From the NCBI RefSeq assembly GCF_022870865.1, contig NZ_CP091508.1, forward strand, positions 1,550,001 to 1,614,000: 64,000 nucleotides of DNA, read 5' to 3'. Positions 26,653 through 34,614 of the stretch are shown piece by piece (positions within the stretch are counted from its first letter, which is position 1; each line of letters opens with the position of its first letter). The position numbers and the translations under genes were made by a program. The notes beneath the pieces are model-generated. The model did no database searches. It saw nothing but the letters and a program-made list of their open reading frames with translations, and was not told the DNA's origin. Source of the stretch: Uruburuella testudinis. Its GTDB lineage: Bacteria > Pseudomonadota > Gammaproteobacteria > Burkholderiales > Neisseriaceae.

Positions 26653-27126
26653 TTATTGCATATCGTGGCGGAACAGGCGTTCGCGGGCGAGGTTTTCAAA
26701 CTCGGTGCCCGGCTCGCCATAATTGGCAAACGGATGGATGGCAATGCCGCCGCGTGGGGTGAATTCGCCGAACACTTCGATGTATTTCGGCTGCATCAGC
26801 GCGATAAGGTCTTTCATGATGATGTTGACGCAGTCTTCATGAAAATCGCCGTGATTGCGGAAGCTGAAAAGATAAAGCTTGAGTGATTTGCTTTCCACCA
26901 TTTTGATGTTGGGAATATAGCGGATGTAAATGGTGGCAAAGTCGGGTTGGCCGGTCATCGGGCACAAGCTGGTAAATTCGGGGCAGACGAATTTGACGAA
27001 ATAATCATTGCCCGGATGTTTGTTGTCGAATGCTTCGAGCACTTCTGGCGCGTATTCGGTTTTGTATTGCGTGTTTTGATTGCCCAACAGCGTGATGCCG
27101 GCGAGCGCTTCGGTGTTGCGTGACAT
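26653..27126 (-). CDS. queF: NADPH-dependent 7-cyano-7-deazaguanine reductase
   Basis: Reduces preQ0 to preQ1 in queuosine synthesis. The 157-aa product is the short, single-domain QueF type. The catalytic Cys55 and Asp62 are in [14 protein letters not shown], and the substrate-binding region [20 protein letters not shown] (around residues 77-96) is intact. The start codon lies 7 bp after AAGGA, which itself belongs to the 3' end of a preQ1-I riboswitch. Expression is therefore expected to fall when preQ1 is abundant. Confidence 0.97.
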   Translation of the reverse strand: MSRNTEALAGITLLGNQNTQYKTEYAPEVLEAFDNKHPGNDYFVKFVCPEFTSLCPMTGQPDFATIYIRYIPNIKMVESKSLKLYLFSFRNHGDFHEDCVNIIMKDLIALMQPKYIEVFGEFTPRGGIAIHPFANYGEPGTEFENLARERLFRHDMQ

Positions 27127-27133
27127 ATTGATT

Positions 27134-27170
27134 CCTTAGTTTTTTAATGTGGGAGGTTCTCGAACCACAA
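27134..27170 (-). promoter_or_regulatory. preQ1-I riboswitch controlling queF translation
   Basis: On the minus strand TGTGG and CCACA form stem P1 around the loop TTCGAGAACCTC, followed by the A-rich strand TTAAAAAACTAAGG. The terminal AAGG is the queF ribosome-binding site and can pair with the loop C residues as pseudoknot P2. This is the compact preQ1 class I layout in its translational form. Position before queF is exactly as expected. Confidence 0.92.
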
Positions 27171-27297
27171 GGGGCGTTATTTTAATATAAACGGCAGGCT
27201 TTGTGCGCTTTTTCGGTGATATGGAAATAAAAGGCGGCGTTGGGTTTAGGATTCGGCCAAAATGCAAACGGTCTCAAAGGCAGGGTGGGATATTTAT

Positions 27298-27336
27298 ATC
27301 AAAATAAAATATATGTGTATGTAAATCAAAATAAAA
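27298..27336. repeat. 12-bp direct repeat upstream of the marR gene
   Basis: ATCAAAATAAAA occurs at 27298-27309 and 27325-27336, 27 bp apart, in an AT-rich stretch of the 422-bp spacer between queF and the MarR gene. It might be a regulator-binding region or simply AT-rich DNA. I see no gene in the rest of this spacer. Confidence 0.3.
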
Positions 27337-27548
27337 GGTTGGTTTTTCTGTTAATTGGATGGCATAATCCGGGTTGCAGCCGTTTGTTGGCAGAGCAAAC
27401 CGATTATCTTGTTTTTAGTTATGTAAATAAGTGTTTCGTTTACCATGCAGGCAGTTTGAATCTGAATATTTTAATGCTGCCGGCCGGCGGTTGTTAGGCG
27501 GTTGAGCGGCTTCTAAATTCCATACCTGTCAATCTTGAGAATATTATA

Positions 27549-28043
27549 ATGAGTTTTTCACAAATAGAGCTGATGAATGCTTTGCACCTGTTGTCTGAAC
27601 GCCTGCCTGATTTTTCCGAGCAGCAGGCACAATCCAACCGCTTGTTGAGGGTGGTAACCGAGCGCTTGAGCAGCCATCTGAATGAAGGCTTGAAAGAATT
27701 CGGCATCAATGAAAATCTGTGGTTTGCCATGTTGGCACTATATGTCAGCCCCAACAGTGAAATTCTGCCTTCGCGCTTGAGCGATCTGATGGATCTCACC
27801 CGCACCAGCGCCACCCGCCTTTCAGACGAAATGGTGGAACACGGTTGGGTGGAGCGCCACATCAATCAGCAAGACCGCCGCCAAATTGTGTTAAAATTAA
27901 CCGCTGAAGGTGAAGCCTTTATCCAAAAAGTGTGGCCGAAAATAGCCAGCAAAAGCGGCGCTGCATGGGAAGACTTCACCAATGACGACTACGCCCAGTT
28001 GCAACATCTGCTGAGCAAGCTGCTCGCCCGTTTGGGCGGCTGA
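27549..28043 (+). CDS. MarR-family transcriptional regulator of the efflux operon
   Basis: A 164-aa winged-helix regulator. The MarR core spans about residues 50-140: LSDLMDLTRTSATRLSDEMVEHGWVERHINQQDRRQIVLKLTAEG, shown here in parts, contains the recognition helix (TRTSATRLSDEM) and the wing (NQQDRRQIVLKLT). It is 45 bp upstream of an outer-membrane factor gene and heads an efflux cluster, like EmrR/MprA in Escherichia coli or FarR in gonococci. Repression of this operon with release by drugs or fatty acids is inferred from that position. Confidence 0.85.
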   Translation: MSFSQIELMNALHLLSERLPDFSEQQAQSNRLLRVVTERLSSHLNEGLKEFGINENLWFAMLALYVSPNSEILPSRLSDLMDLTRTSATRLSDEMVEHGWVERHINQQDRRQIVLKLTAEGEAFIQKVWPKIASKSGAAWEDFTNDDYAQLQHLLSKLLARLGG

Positions 28044-28088
28044 TTTCAGCTTGCTGCAACGGGCTTGCTATCTGACACAGAGCCCGAA

Positions 28089-29489
28089 ATGAACATTCAA
28101 GCTACCGTGCGCGGCTTGGGCATACTTAGTATATGTATGCTCAGCGCTTGCGCCCCGTTTGGCAAACAGTCGCCGTTGGAAGCTCCAACGGCGTATTCGT
28201 TGCCGCAAGGGCAGTCTGCCCATATCTCCCGCGCCGACTGGTGGATGCAGTTGCGCAACCCCCAACTCAACCGTTTAATCGAACAAGCCTTTGCCGGTTC
28301 GCCCGATTTACGCACCGCCAAAGCCCGTTTCGAGCAGGCGCAGGCGCAATTAGGCATTACCGAAGCGGCCACCGGGGCGCAAATTGGCGCTTCTATCCGC
28401 GGTGCCGGCGTGTATGTGTCGCCCAAGCCGTCTGCGCAACAGGGCGATCCGGATCATACGATGGTGCTGGCAAATGCAGCTTTGCAAGGCAGTTGGACGT
28501 TTGATTTTTGGGGTAAAAACCGGGCGAAAATCGCATCGGTTTTGGGGCAGCGCCGAGCCATCGCCTATGAAACCGAACAAATCAAAATCGAGCTGGCTCA
28601 CGCCGTAGCCGCGCAATATTTTGCCTGGCAAAACCTGACCGGACAGCAGCAGCTGTTGGCTCGGCGTGTGGCAGATGCAGCCGAAACCGAAAAACTGCTC
28701 AACCAGCGTATCCGCGCCGACCTGCTGCCGGCCAGTGCGGCTTATCCCGCGGTATTGGCGCAGCAGCAACTTCGGGCACAGCAATTGCAATTGGTGCGAA
28801 ACGCCGCCCGTGTGCGCCACAGCTTGGCCGTGTTGAGCGGGCAGGCGCCTAATGCGCTGGACGGCGGCAGCCCTTCGGCATCCAATACCGCGCCTGTGTT
28901 GGTGGCGGCAGATATCCGCGCCGATTTGTTGGGCAGCCGGCCTGATATTGCCGCCCAACGTGCTTTGTTAGCTTCCCGTTTGCAAAATGTTCAGGCGGCC
29001 AGAGCCGAGTTTTATCCCAATATCGAATTGAAGTTGCTGGCAGGGTTTGCCCATATCGATGCATTTAATCTGGTGCACGGTAAAAATTCGGGCATGCTTG
29101 GCGTGTTGCCGGCGCTGAATCTGCCGATTTTCACTTCTGGTGCGTTGCAATCGGGTTTGGCAGCACGGCATGCAGAATACAACCAACAGGTGGCGCTGTA
29201 TGATCAAACCGTGTTAAATGCCATGCGTTCGGCTGCCGATGCGGTGAGTGATTACCAAACGCTACAAGGGCAGGCGGCATTGCAGCAGCGGGCGGCATCG
29301 GTGGCCGAAAAAGCCGCCGCTGCCACGCAACGCCGGATGCGTGCGGGTTTGGATAACAAGCTGGCTTATTTGCAAAAGCACGACGAAGCTTTGCAAGTGC
29401 AAATGCAGCTGGTGCAGACACAAAATGAATGGCTGACGGCATGGAGTAATCTGCATGCCCAACTTGGCGGCGGCTTTCAGGCGGAGTAA
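28089..29489 (+). CDS. outer-membrane efflux lipoprotein, NodT/OprM family
   Basis: A TolC-like outer-membrane channel of 466 aa. The signal sequence ends at a lipobox (MLSAC, Cys21), so it should be a lipoprotein like OprM and NodT. Two repeated outer-membrane-efflux domains are visible, for example WWMQLRNPQLNRLIEQAF near residue 50 and ADLLGSRPDIAAQRALLASR near residue 280. The ATG at 28089 was chosen to give a proper signal peptide. It is followed by emrA and emrB, but with two family A elements in between. Confidence 0.9.
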   Translation: MNIQATVRGLGILSICMLSACAPFGKQSPLEAPTAYSLPQGQSAHISRADWWMQLRNPQLNRLIEQAFAGSPDLRTAKARFEQAQAQLGITEAATGAQIGASIRGAGVYVSPKPSAQQGDPDHTMVLANAALQGSWTFDFWGKNRAKIASVLGQRRAIAYETEQIKIELAHAVAAQYFAWQNLTGQQQLLARRVADAAETEKLLNQRIRADLLPASAAYPAVLAQQQLRAQQLQLVRNAARVRHSLAVLSGQAPNALDGGSPSASNTAPVLVAADIRADLLGSRPDIAAQRALLASRLQNVQAARAEFYPNIELKLLAGFAHIDAFNLVHGKNSGMLGVLPALNLPIFTSGALQSGLAARHAEYNQQVALYDQTVLNAMRSAADAVSDYQTLQGQAALQQRAASVAEKAAAATQRRMRAGLDNKLAYLQKHDEALQVQMQLVQTQNEWLTAWSNLHAQLGGGFQAE

Positions 29490-29508
29490 ACTAAGCGCCG
29501 ACATGCCT

Positions 29509-29637
29509 TAGGGGGTCCTGATCTTCGATTTATGGGTGTATTTTTCCCCTGAAAGCGCATCTGCTGCATTTTTTGCCTGGCATTTGTACTTTTATCACAA
29601 AAAATCTGAATGATTCTGAATCGTCAAGATACCCCTA
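29509..29637. mobile_element. MITE-like element, family A copy 7
   Basis: Ends GGGGGTCCTGA and TCAAGATACCCC are flanked by TA. The central GCAAGAT hairpin is absent. It shares its right TA with copy 8 and sits inside the efflux operon. Confidence 0.8.
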
Positions 29638-29770
29638 GGATGTCCTGACAATTCATATAATAATTCATATGCCATTGTGTTTTGCGCTAAAAGTACACCT
29701 GTTGCGTTAAAAAGCCTCTGCATTTCCAGAAGCAAAAATTCCCTCATAAATGACACATCAGGATACCCAA
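29636..29770. mobile_element. MITE-like element, family A copy 8, in tandem with copy 7
   Basis: Begins GGATGTCCTGAC directly after the TA that ends copy 7 and finishes CATCAGGATACCC with AA in place of TA. The central hairpin is absent here too. An uptake sequence follows at once, 70 bp before emrA. Confidence 0.8.
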
Positions 29771-29840
29771 GAGGCCGTCTGAAAATACCCGGCGGCCTCC
29801 ACAAGCCATTCATTCAATCAAAATAACGGAATATAAAAGC

Positions 29841-31022
29841 ATGAGCGATTCCCAAGAAAACACAGCGGCCGCTGCCGCGCCCCAAAAACAGCGCGTGCCC
29901 GGCCGCCGCAAGCGCAACCTTACCTTGGTAACACTGTTGTTTATCGCCATCGCCTTGGGCTTTGCGCTGATGTATTTTTTGGTGTGGCAAAACGAAGAAG
30001 AAACCGAAGATGCCTATGTGGCGGGGCATTTGGTGCAAATCACTCCACAAATCGCCGGCACAGTGCGGAAAGTGGCGGTTGATGATACCGACATCGTAAA
30101 AAAAGGCGATGTATTGGTGTCGTTGGACGACAGCGATTTTCAACTGGCTTACGAGCGGGCGCAAAATGATTTGATTCAGGCCATCCGCCAAAACAAGCAG
30201 CAAACCGCCGTTTCTTCGCAGGCAAGGGCACAAGTGCTGGCGCGTAAAGCCGATTTGGCCACTGCACAAGCCGATTTGCGCCGCCGGGAATCGCTGGCGG
30301 GCACTGATGCCATTTCCGGCGAAGAGCTGAGCCATGCACGTGCGGCGGTGGTGCAGGCGCAGGCAGCATTGCGGGCGGTTGAAGCCGAAGAAACCTCGGC
30401 ACAGGCCGCTTTGGGCAACAACATTCCGTTGCGCCAGCAACCTGCGGTGCAGAGTGCGGTGAGCCGCATTAAAGATGCGTGGCTGAATTTGCAGCGTACG
30501 CAAATCCGTGCGCCGATCGCGGGGCAGGTGGCCAAGCGCAACATCCAAGTCGGCCAGCGCACGGCGCCCGGCACGCCGATGATGGCGGTGGTGCCGCTGC
30601 AAAATTTGTGGGTGGATGCCAATTTTAAAGAAGTGCAATTGCGTAAAATGCGCATCGGCCAACCGGTGGAAATGACTGCTGATTTATATGGCGGCAAAGT
30701 GGTGTATCACGGCCGCGTGATGGGTTTGTCGGCCGGTACCGGCAGCGCTTTCTCGCTGTTGCCGGCACAAAATGCCACCGGCAACTGGATTAAAGTGGTG
30801 CAGCGCGTGCCGGTGCGCGTGAGCCTGGATGCCGCCCAATTGCAGCAACACCCTTTACGGGTGGGGCTGTCGATGACGGTAACGGTGGATACGCACGACG
30901 GCAGCGGCCAAACCATGACGGCGGCGGCTGAAAAAAATGCGGCCATACCGGAAGCCGATGCGGTGGATTGGACGGCGGCTGACGAATTGATTGATCAGAT
31001 TTTTGAAAAATATGCCAAATAA
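29841..31022 (+). CDS. emrA: efflux periplasmic adaptor, EmrA/FarA family
   Basis: The membrane-fusion subunit that bridges the EmrB/FarB pump and an outer-membrane channel. The 393-aa protein has a short cytoplasmic N-terminus, one membrane segment at about residues 27-49, the lipoyl half-motifs (EDAYVAGHLVQITPQIAGTV and IRAPIAGQVAKRNIQVGQ), an alpha-helical hairpin between them, and a beta-barrel with LWVDANFKEVQLRKMRIGQP. This matches EmrA and gonococcal FarA in length and order. It lies 351 bp from the outer-membrane gene because of two inserted repeats. Confidence 0.92.
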   Translation: MSDSQENTAAAAAPQKQRVPGRRKRNLTLVTLLFIAIALGFALMYFLVWQNEEETEDAYVAGHLVQITPQIAGTVRKVAVDDTDIVKKGDVLVSLDDSDFQLAYERAQNDLIQAIRQNKQQTAVSSQARAQVLARKADLATAQADLRRRESLAGTDAISGEELSHARAAVVQAQAALRAVEAEETSAQAALGNNIPLRQQPAVQSAVSRIKDAWLNLQRTQIRAPIAGQVAKRNIQVGQRTAPGTPMMAVVPLQNLWVDANFKEVQLRKMRIGQPVEMTADLYGGKVVYHGRVMGLSAGTGSAFSLLPAQNATGNWIKVVQRVPVRVSLDAAQLQQHPLRVGLSMTVTVDTHDGSGQTMTAAAEKNAAIPEADAVDWTAADELIDQIFEKYAK

Positions 31023-31354
31023 AGGCTGAAGTGTTTCAGACGGCGGCAGATTTGCAGTTTTGGCAGCCTTTGAACACTTTTTGCCGGATAAACCGCGTCA
31101 TGTTTCGAGAATGGGCAGGCTGAAAATATAATCGTACGGCCGCGCGACTTGATGGATAAGCTAATATCGGGCCGGCTTGCGTTTACTTTCAGACGGCCTC
31201 TGCAACCTCTATCTCGATGATCCTCCGCCTGTTGCAGGTTCAAATGTTTGAGCAGGGCTTGTGCTTTTCAAAAATAATCTGTCTGTGTGGCTCTGTTTGG
31301 GCTGGAAAACCATGTCTGTGCCCGGCGCAATGAAATGCCGATAGCGAGAAAAAA
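31023..31354. other. 332-bp spacer between emrA and emrB
   Basis: EmrA and emrB are usually nearly adjacent, so this gap is unusual. It holds two uptake-sequence half or full copies (near 31037 and 31191) and no recognisable family A or B element, promoter or reading frame supported by codon pattern. It may be the remains of an older insertion. Confidence 0.4.
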
Positions 31355-32878
31355 ATGACTTACCCCCCGTTGCAAGGTATGCGTTTGGTGTTGGTAACAC
31401 TGGCGCTGAGCCTTGCCGTATTTATGGAAGTGTTGGATTCGACCATTGCCAATGTGGCGGTGCCGGTGATTGCCGGCGATTTAGGCGCGGCAACCACGCA
31501 GGGCACGTGGGTGATTACATCATTTGCGGTGGCCAATGCGATTTCGATTCCGCTGACCGGATTTCTGGCTCGCCGTTTCGGCGAGGTTAAGATTTTTGTG
31601 TGGTCGGTTATCGGCTTTGTGGTGATGTCGTGGTTGTGCGGTATTGCCCATAATCTTGAATTGCTGGTGTTGTTCCGCGTGTTGCAGGGTTTGGTGGCCG
31701 GGCCGCTGATTCCATTGTCGCAAAGCCTGCTGATGGCATCGTATCCGCCTGCCAAACGCACGCTGGCGCTGGCTTTATGGGCGATGACGGTGGTGGTGGC
31801 GCCGGTGTTGGGGCCGATTTTGGGCGGCTGGATTTCCGATAATTGGCATTGGGGCTGGATTTTCTTTATCAATATCCCCATCGGTATCATGGCCGCTTTC
31901 GTAGCGTGGCGGCAGCTGCGCGAACGCGAAACCGAAACCGTGCGCACGCCTGTGGATTATATCGGCCTGATGCTGATGGTGGTCGGCGTCGGCGCTTTGC
32001 AAATGATGCTCGACCGCGGTAAAGAATTGGATTGGTTTGCCTCCGGCGAAATTATTGTGTTGGCGGTGCTGGCGCTGGTGTGCCTCACTTATTTTATTGT
32101 GTGGGAATTGGGCGAAAAATATCCGATTGTGGATTTGTCGCTGTTTAAAGACCGCAATTTTACCGTCGGTGTGATTACCATTTCGCTCGGCTTTATGCTG
32201 TATATGGGCACATTGACCCTGTTGCCGCTGGTGTTGCAGTCTCATTTGGGCTACACGGCCACGTGGGCGGGTTTGGCGGCGGCGCCGGTGGGTATCTTGC
32301 CGGTGATCTTATCGCCGATTATCGGCCGTTTCGGCGGCAGGCTGGATATGCGCTGGCTGGTGACCGGCAGCTTTTTAGTGTTTGCTTTTACCTTTCACTG
32401 GCGCACCAATTTTTATGCCGGCATGGATTTCGGCAATGTAGTGTGGCCGCAATTCTGGCAAGGTTTGGGCGTGGCGATGTTTTTTATGCCGCTTACCGCG
32501 ATTACGCTGTCGAGAATGCAAGGCTCGCAAATCGCCGCCGCCAGCAGCCTGTCGAATTTCTTGCGGGTATTTATGGGCGGCGTGGGCGTATCGGTGGTGA
32601 CAACGATGTGGGAAAAGCGTGAAGCACTGCACCACACCCAGCTGGCTGAGCAAATCACACCTTATTCGGATGCCGTCAATCAATCGGTGCAAAGCATGGT
32701 GCAATCGGGCTTGTCGCAAGAACAGGCATTCGGCAGCATGGTTCGCGCTATTACCCAGCAAGGTTTTATTATCGGCTCGAATGAAATTTTTTGGGGCGGC
32801 AGCATTTTGTTTGTGGTAATGATCAGTGTGATTTGGTTTGCCAAGCCGCCGTTTGGCGCCGGCAGTGGCGGGCATTAA
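31355..32878 (+). CDS. emrB: efflux pump, DHA2-family MFS transporter, EmrB/FarB type
   Basis: A 507-aa, 14-segment proton-driven exporter of the drug:H+ antiporter-2 family. Diagnostic segments are FMEVLDSTIANVAVPVIAGDL in helix 1 (motif D1), GFLARRFGEVKIF in loop 2-3 (motif A), LFRVLQGLVAGPLIPLSQSLL (motif B) and APVLGPILGGWISDNWHWGWIF (motif C). Its partners are EmrA and the NodT-type channel upstream. In gonococci the FarAB homologues export long-chain fatty acids; hydrophobic drugs are an equally possible substrate here. The Shine-Dalgarno is weak (GCGAGAAAAAA). Confidence 0.92.
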   Translation: MTYPPLQGMRLVLVTLALSLAVFMEVLDSTIANVAVPVIAGDLGAATTQGTWVITSFAVANAISIPLTGFLARRFGEVKIFVWSVIGFVVMSWLCGIAHNLELLVLFRVLQGLVAGPLIPLSQSLLMASYPPAKRTLALALWAMTVVVAPVLGPILGGWISDNWHWGWIFFINIPIGIMAAFVAWRQLRERETETVRTPVDYIGLMLMVVGVGALQMMLDRGKELDWFASGEIIVLAVLALVCLTYFIVWELGEKYPIVDLSLFKDRNFTVGVITISLGFMLYMGTLTLLPLVLQSHLGYTATWAGLAAAPVGILPVILSPIIGRFGGRLDMRWLVTGSFLVFAFTFHWRTNFYAGMDFGNVVWPQFWQGLGVAMFFMPLTAITLSRMQGSQIAAASSLSNFLRVFMGGVGVSVVTTMWEKREALHHTQLAEQITPYSDAVNQSVQSMVQSGLSQEQAFGSMVRAITQQGFIIGSNEIFWGGSILFVVMISVIWFAKPPFGAGSGGH

Positions 32879-32882
32879 ATAT

Positions 32883-32918
32883 AAGGCCGTCTGAAAATAT
32901 GCTTTTCAGACGGCCTTA
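32883..32918 (+). terminator. uptake-sequence hairpin after emrB
   Basis: AAGGCCGTCTGAAAA and TTTTCAGACGGCCTT arms around TATGC, 5 bp after the emrB stop. Confidence 0.7.
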
Positions 32919-32928
32919 TACTCTACTC

Positions 32929-32998
32929 ATACTCATTCACAAAAATAACCTAACGACAAGGCGAACCCTGTCATTAGGTTATTTTTACAAATAAGTAT
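32929..32998. repeat. family B inverted-repeat element, copy 3 (70-bp form)
   Basis: ATACTCATTCACAAAAATAACC and GGTTATTTTTACAAATAAGTAT are near-perfect inverted ends of 22 bp around CTAACGACAAGGCGAACCCTGTCATTA, in parts. The short form could fold into a single long hairpin between the convergent emrB and dut genes. Confidence 0.8.
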
Positions 32999-33021
32999 TG
33001 ATTATTGCAGAGCTGCTCGGT

Positions 33022-33474
33022 TCAGGCTTTGCCGGTGCTGCCGAAGCCGCCTTCGCCACGTTCGCTGGCGGCAAATTCGCCGACCACTTTAAATGCCGCC
33101 TGAATCACCGGCACAATCACCATTTGCGCGATACGCTCCATCGGTTCGATGGTAAAGGTGGTTTGGCTGCGGTTCCATACTGATACTTTCAGCTCGCCCT
33201 GATAGTCGGAATCGATCAGGCCGACGAGGTTGCCGAGCACGATGCCGTGTTTGTGGCCGAGGCCGGAGCGGGGCAGCAGCATGGCGGCATAGGCGGGGTC
33301 GGCCAGATGCACGGCCAGGCCGGTGGGCACGAGGCAGGTTTCGCCGGGCGCCAGGGTAACGGCTTCTTCAAGGCAGGCGCGCAAATCAAGGCCGGCGGAG
33401 CCGGGGGTGGCATAAGCAGGCAGTTGTTGAGCCATTTTGGGATTGAGGATTTTTAATTCGACTTCGATTTGCAT
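33022..33474 (-). CDS. dut: deoxyuridine 5'-triphosphate nucleotidohydrolase
   Basis: Hydrolyses dUTP to dUMP and pyrophosphate, keeping uracil out of DNA. The 150-aa protein has the trimeric dUTPase motifs in order: GSAGLDLRA (motif 1), [11 protein letters not shown] (2), [11 protein letters not shown] (3), [10 protein letters not shown] (4) and the C-terminal GEGGFGSTG (5). The ATG at 33474 has TGAGAA about 7 bp upstream; a GTG at 33486 is less likely. Length is standard. Confidence 0.97.
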   Translation of the reverse strand: MQIEVELKILNPKMAQQLPAYATPGSAGLDLRACLEEAVTLAPGETCLVPTGLAVHLADPAYAAMLLPRSGLGHKHGIVLGNLVGLIDSDYQGELKVSVWNRSQTTFTIEPMERIAQMVIVPVIQAAFKVVGEFAASERGEGGFGSTGKA

Positions 33475-33490
33475 GAGGGTTCTCACAGTT

Positions 33491-33528
33491 TTTTCAGACG
33501 GCCATTATACACAAAGGCCGTCTGAAAA
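33491..33528. terminator. inverted uptake-sequence pair upstream of dut
   Basis: TTTTCAGACGGCC and GGCCGTCTGAAAA arms around a 12-nt loop, 17 bp before the dut start. Because it is upstream of dut it may stop transcription arriving from the DUF533 gene rather than end dut. Confidence 0.5.
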
Positions 33529-33534
33529 TGTTTT

Positions 33535-33646
33535 ATGCCCATTCATAAAAATTACTTAACGGTGTTGAAGCTGCTACGTTAACAGACCCCGTGCCGGTAT
33601 GGTTTTCAGTTCAACGCCTTATCGGCTTGCTTTTGTGAATGGATAT
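33535..33646. repeat. family B inverted-repeat element, copy 4
   Basis: Left end ATGCCCATTCATAAAAATTAC and right end GGCTTGCTTTTGTGAATGGATAT, with CTTAACGGTGTTGAAG and CAACGCCTTATCG as inner arms. It lies between dut and the DUF533 gene, next to a family A copy. Confidence 0.7.
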
Positions 33647-33661
33647 GAGTTTCAGACGGCC

Positions 33662-33825
33662 TAGGGTGTTCTGACCATTCAGAATGACTCAGATTTTTTG
33701 TGATAAAAGTGCAGATGCCAGGCAAAAAACGCAGCAAGATTGGGCATCTTGCGAGGCTTTTTAACGCAGCAGATGTGCTTTTAGTGTAAAAAAGATGATG
33801 ATATATGACACATCAGGACACCCTG
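33662..33825. mobile_element. MITE-like element, family A copy 9 (full length)
   Basis: A 164-bp copy with ends GGGTGTTCTGACC and CATCAGGACACCC, left TA, right TG. The central hairpin GCAAGAT-TGGGC-ATCTTGC is intact. A solitary extra end, GGGGTGTCCTGATGTGG at 33826-33842, follows directly and runs into the stop codon of the DUF533 gene. Confidence 0.85.
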
Positions 33826-33842
33826 GGGTGTCCTGATGTGGT

Positions 33843-34532
33843 TTAGAAACCGGCTTGCTGTTCCAGCGTTTCAACCCATTTTTCATCCAGGCCGAGTGCT
33901 TGGGAGAGCTGCGAGAGAAACACAATTTCTTTGCGTGCCAAATCACCGCACACCATACGGGCGGCCAGATAGGCTTCGGCGGCAAGAGCGGGCTGGTTGC
34001 CGATTTCGCGGGCAAGGTCGGCAACGGTGGCGGGGTTTTGCAATTGGGCGGCCAGCCATTGTTGCGCTTCGGGGTCGGCAGCATCTGCCTCGCTTTGAAT
34101 CAGCGCCCGTTCGGTTTCGTCAATCAGGCCGTCTGAAGCGGCGGCGGCAACCATGGTGCGTAAGATGATGCGGCCTGCATTTTCGGCGGAAGCGCCTTGA
34201 TGTTGGAATGCTTCCGGCGTCAGCACCGGCGCGTTGCTGGCGGCGGTGTTGCCGGCAGCGGCCTGATTGCGCTGCCAGGTTTGGTAGGCCTGCCAGGCCA
34301 GTGCGCCGATGGCAGCCATTGATCCTGCCTGCAACAATTTGTTGCCGCTTTTGCGCTTGCCTTTGCCTTTGAAAATCATCGATAACACGCTGGCAGCCGC
34401 TGCGCCGCCGCCGATTTTCAGCAAGGTATCGGTGTTGAAACCGTTAGTGGCTGCGGTATTTTGTTGCGGTGCGCCGGTGCTGTTTTTCTGTACGGCGCCC
34501 AATACTTGGTTGAGCAGGTTGTTTAAATTCAT
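33843..34532 (-). CDS. DUF533 / TerB-like membrane-associated protein (YebE-like)
   Basis: A 229-aa protein starting MNLNNLLNQVLG (ATG at 34532, AAGGATACACC upstream). A glycine/alanine-rich hydrophobic stretch at about residues 52-95 (KIGGGAAAASVLSMIF, then AGSMAAIGALAWQAYQTW) resembles the YebE/DUF533 inner-membrane segment. The C-terminal 120 residues (IILRTMVAAAASDGLIDETE onwards) form the helical TerB-like domain. The function of the family is not established. The stop codon lies next to an orphan family A end, so the last residue may have been set by that insertion. Confidence 0.8.
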   Translation of the reverse strand: MNLNNLLNQVLGAVQKNSTGAPQQNTAATNGFNTDTLLKIGGGAAAASVLSMIFKGKGKRKSGNKLLQAGSMAAIGALAWQAYQTWQRNQAAAGNTAASNAPVLTPEAFQHQGASAENAGRIILRTMVAAAASDGLIDETERALIQSEADAADPEAQQWLAAQLQNPATVADLAREIGNQPALAAEAYLAARMVCGDLARKEIVFLSQLSQALGLDEKWVETLEQQAGF

Positions 34533-34614
34533 GGTGTATCCTTGTGAACGGGTGATGATAGCTAAATAAAGCCGCAATGGGAAATCACAAGCCGTGGGGG
34601 ATGTAAAAAAACGC

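Noticed and set aside
27240..27497. 85-aa frame upstream of the MarR gene
   Set aside because: AT-rich intergenic DNA with no ribosome-binding site or conserved features; it crosses the direct repeat.
31023..31354. Possible small gene between emrA and emrB
   Set aside because: The open frames here are short, lack ribosome-binding sites and show no recognisable protein features.
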